Part shown: piece after piece, positions 63,213-64,000 of the stretch
How positions within the stretch are numbered: the stretch's first letter is position 1
How the letters are laid out: the number at the start of each line of letters is the position of its first letter
NCBI RefSeq assembly: GCF_014652535.1
Contig: NZ_BMYZ01000002.1
Location: forward strand, 620,001 to 684,000
Direction of reading: 5' to 3'
From: Cellvibrio zantedeschiae
GTDB lineage: Bacteria; Pseudomonadota; Gammaproteobacteria; Pseudomonadales; Cellvibrionaceae
DNA length: 64,000 bases
Position numbers and translations under genes: made by a program
Notes under the pieces: generated by a model
What the model was told of the DNA's origin: nothing
Seen by the model: only the letters and a program-made list of their open reading frames with translations
The model's database searches: none

Positions 63213-63581
63213 ATGGCCAATAAAATTAACGTCAGTGTAAAAACAACCTACATGGCTGACCAAACCTTACCCAGGCAGCGCTATGTATATTCTTATACAA
63301 TCACTATCGCAAACCAGGGTGACGAGGCCGCACAATTAATTAGTCGCCACTGGTATATTCGTGATGCAAAAGATAACTTGCAGGAAGTGCAAGGCGTAGG
63401 TGTTATAGGCGAACAACCCCACATCACGCCAGGTAGTAGCTACACTTATACCAGCGGTGTGGTGCTTGAAACTGAAACAGGCATAATGGAAGGAACATAT
63501 CAAATGCGTGCAGATAGCGGCGAAACTTTCGATGCGCAAATTCCAACTTTTGCCCTAGTGCCGCCGCACGCAATACATTAA
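63213..63581 (+). CDS. apaG: ApaG/DUF525 family protein
   Basis: The 122-residue protein from ATG 63213 has VKTTYMADQTLPRQRYVYSYTITI, LISRHWYIRDA and a MEGTYQMRADSGETF end, the ApaG fold (fibronectin III-like). A longer frame begins at TTG 63186 but overlaps rsmA; the ATG is preferred. Function in vivo is uncertain. Confidence 0.92.
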   Translation: MANKINVSVKTTYMADQTLPRQRYVYSYTITIANQGDEAAQLISRHWYIRDAKDNLQEVQGVGVIGEQPHITPGSSYTYTSGVVLETETGIMEGTYQMRADSGETFDAQIPTFALVPPHAIH

Positions 63582-63648
63582 GAGTGCTCCCGCACGCTAT
63601 TCATTGAAGGTGCCTTTGCACCTAATTTATTAAAGGGTTTCTTCCCCT

Positions 63649-64000
63649 ATGGCGACCTATGCAATTGGTGATATTCAAGGATGCTACGAATCGCTCCAAT
63701 GCCTGTTGGAAAAAATTGCATTTAATCCCGAATTGGATAAATTGTGGCTGGTGGGCGATTTAATTAATCGCGGCCCCGATTCTTTAGCAACACTGCGTTT
63801 TTTATATTCCATTCGCCACTCCGTCGAATTTGTTTTAGGTAATCACGATTTGCATTTTATTGCTGTTGCCTATGGGCTTCGCAAAAAAGGCCAGAGCGAT
63901 ACGCTTGATTCCTTATTAAATGCGTCTGATCGCCAACAACTTATCGATTGGCTTATTCAAGGAAAATTATTGCATACCGATGAGAATCTCGGGTTTACCA
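63649..64000 (+). CDS. apaH: Diadenosine tetraphosphatase ApaH (cut by window end)
   Basis: The frame is open from ATG 63649 to the window edge (117 codons visible), encoding the start of symmetric Ap4A hydrolase: [27 protein letters not shown] and LGNHDLHF, all metal-binding motifs of the calcineurin-like phosphatase family. The C-terminal half is beyond the window. It closes the lptD-apaH run in its common order. Confidence 0.93.
   Translation, partial: MATYAIGDIQGCYESLQCLLEKIAFNPELDKLWLVGDLINRGPDSLATLRFLYSIRHSVEFVLGNHDLHFIAVAYGLRKKGQSDTLDSLLNASDRQQLIDWLIQGKLLHTDENLGFT

Overview
The window looks like chromosomal DNA from a gammaproteobacterium of the Cellvibrio/Saccharophagus type (Cellvibrionaceae). 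The evidence is a backbone of pseudomonad-like gene order (obgE, proB, murJ-ribF-ileS-lspA-fkpB-ispH, fimU-pilVWXY1E, pilR; serB/fimX; murU-amgK/lptD-surA-pdxA-rsmA-apaG-apaH), together with a very long poly-serine linker in a secreted protein, a habit typical of that family of polysaccharide degraders. No tRNA, rRNA, CRISPR array, insertion sequence or prophage was seen.

Layout. 1-8 kb: obgE and proB, separated by an AT-rich GT-C type membrane glycosyltransferase and a convergent SGNH sialate O-acetylesterase, then a YdbS/YdbT-like bPH2 pair. 8-11.2 kb (minus strand): a secreted ExeM/NucH-type nuclease with a C-terminal dockerin-like module, followed 10 bp later by a PEP-CTERM protein whose body resembles a cohesin. 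11.4-14.9 kb (minus): cyanide-insensitive-type bd quinol oxidase (cioAB), a small membrane protein and a GbsR-type regulator preceded by a perfect 17-bp inverted repeat. 14.9-21.2 kb: YihY, a DCC protein, and a divergent ArsR-led operon (methyltransferase, two DUF4166 proteins, membrane protein, membrane-fused TIGR01777 epimerase, second DCC protein). 21.4-23.1 kb: yebG with a near-consensus LexA box, an outer-membrane barrel and a GFA-family protein.

23.2-31.2 kb: murJ, ribF, an MgtC-like protein, ileS, lspA, fkpB, ispH. 31.2-41.5 kb: type IV pilus minor pilins (fimT inverted; fimU, pilV, pilW, pilX, pilE), a giant PilY1 with an N-terminal carbohydrate-binding-like module and a ~76-residue serine tract, and pilR without an adjacent pilS. 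41.5-50.9 kb: DUF2288, HMG-CoA lyase, ubiX, mpl, an OlsF-like bifunctional acyltransferase, an AhpA/YtjB protein, serB and a Sel1-repeat protein. 51-55.2 kb: a FimX-like degenerate GGDEF/EAL c-di-GMP effector and its PilZ-like neighbour. 55.3-64 kb: murU-amgK (muropeptide recycling) divergent from lptD-surA-pdxA-rsmA-apaG-apaH, the last cut by the window edge.

Functional themes: type IV pilus assembly and c-di-GMP control (pilins, PilY1, PilR, FimX), envelope biogenesis and recycling (MurJ, LspA, LptD, SurA, Mpl, AmgK/MurU, OlsF), and surface or secreted functions that may be carbohydrate- or DNA-directed. The most interesting candidates for undescribed biology are the dockerin-nuclease/cohesin-PEP-CTERM pair, the CBM-poly-Ser PilY1, and the ArsR-DUF4166-DCC operon. 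All calls come from reading sequence and translated ORFs; no database search was run, and composition remarks are by eye.
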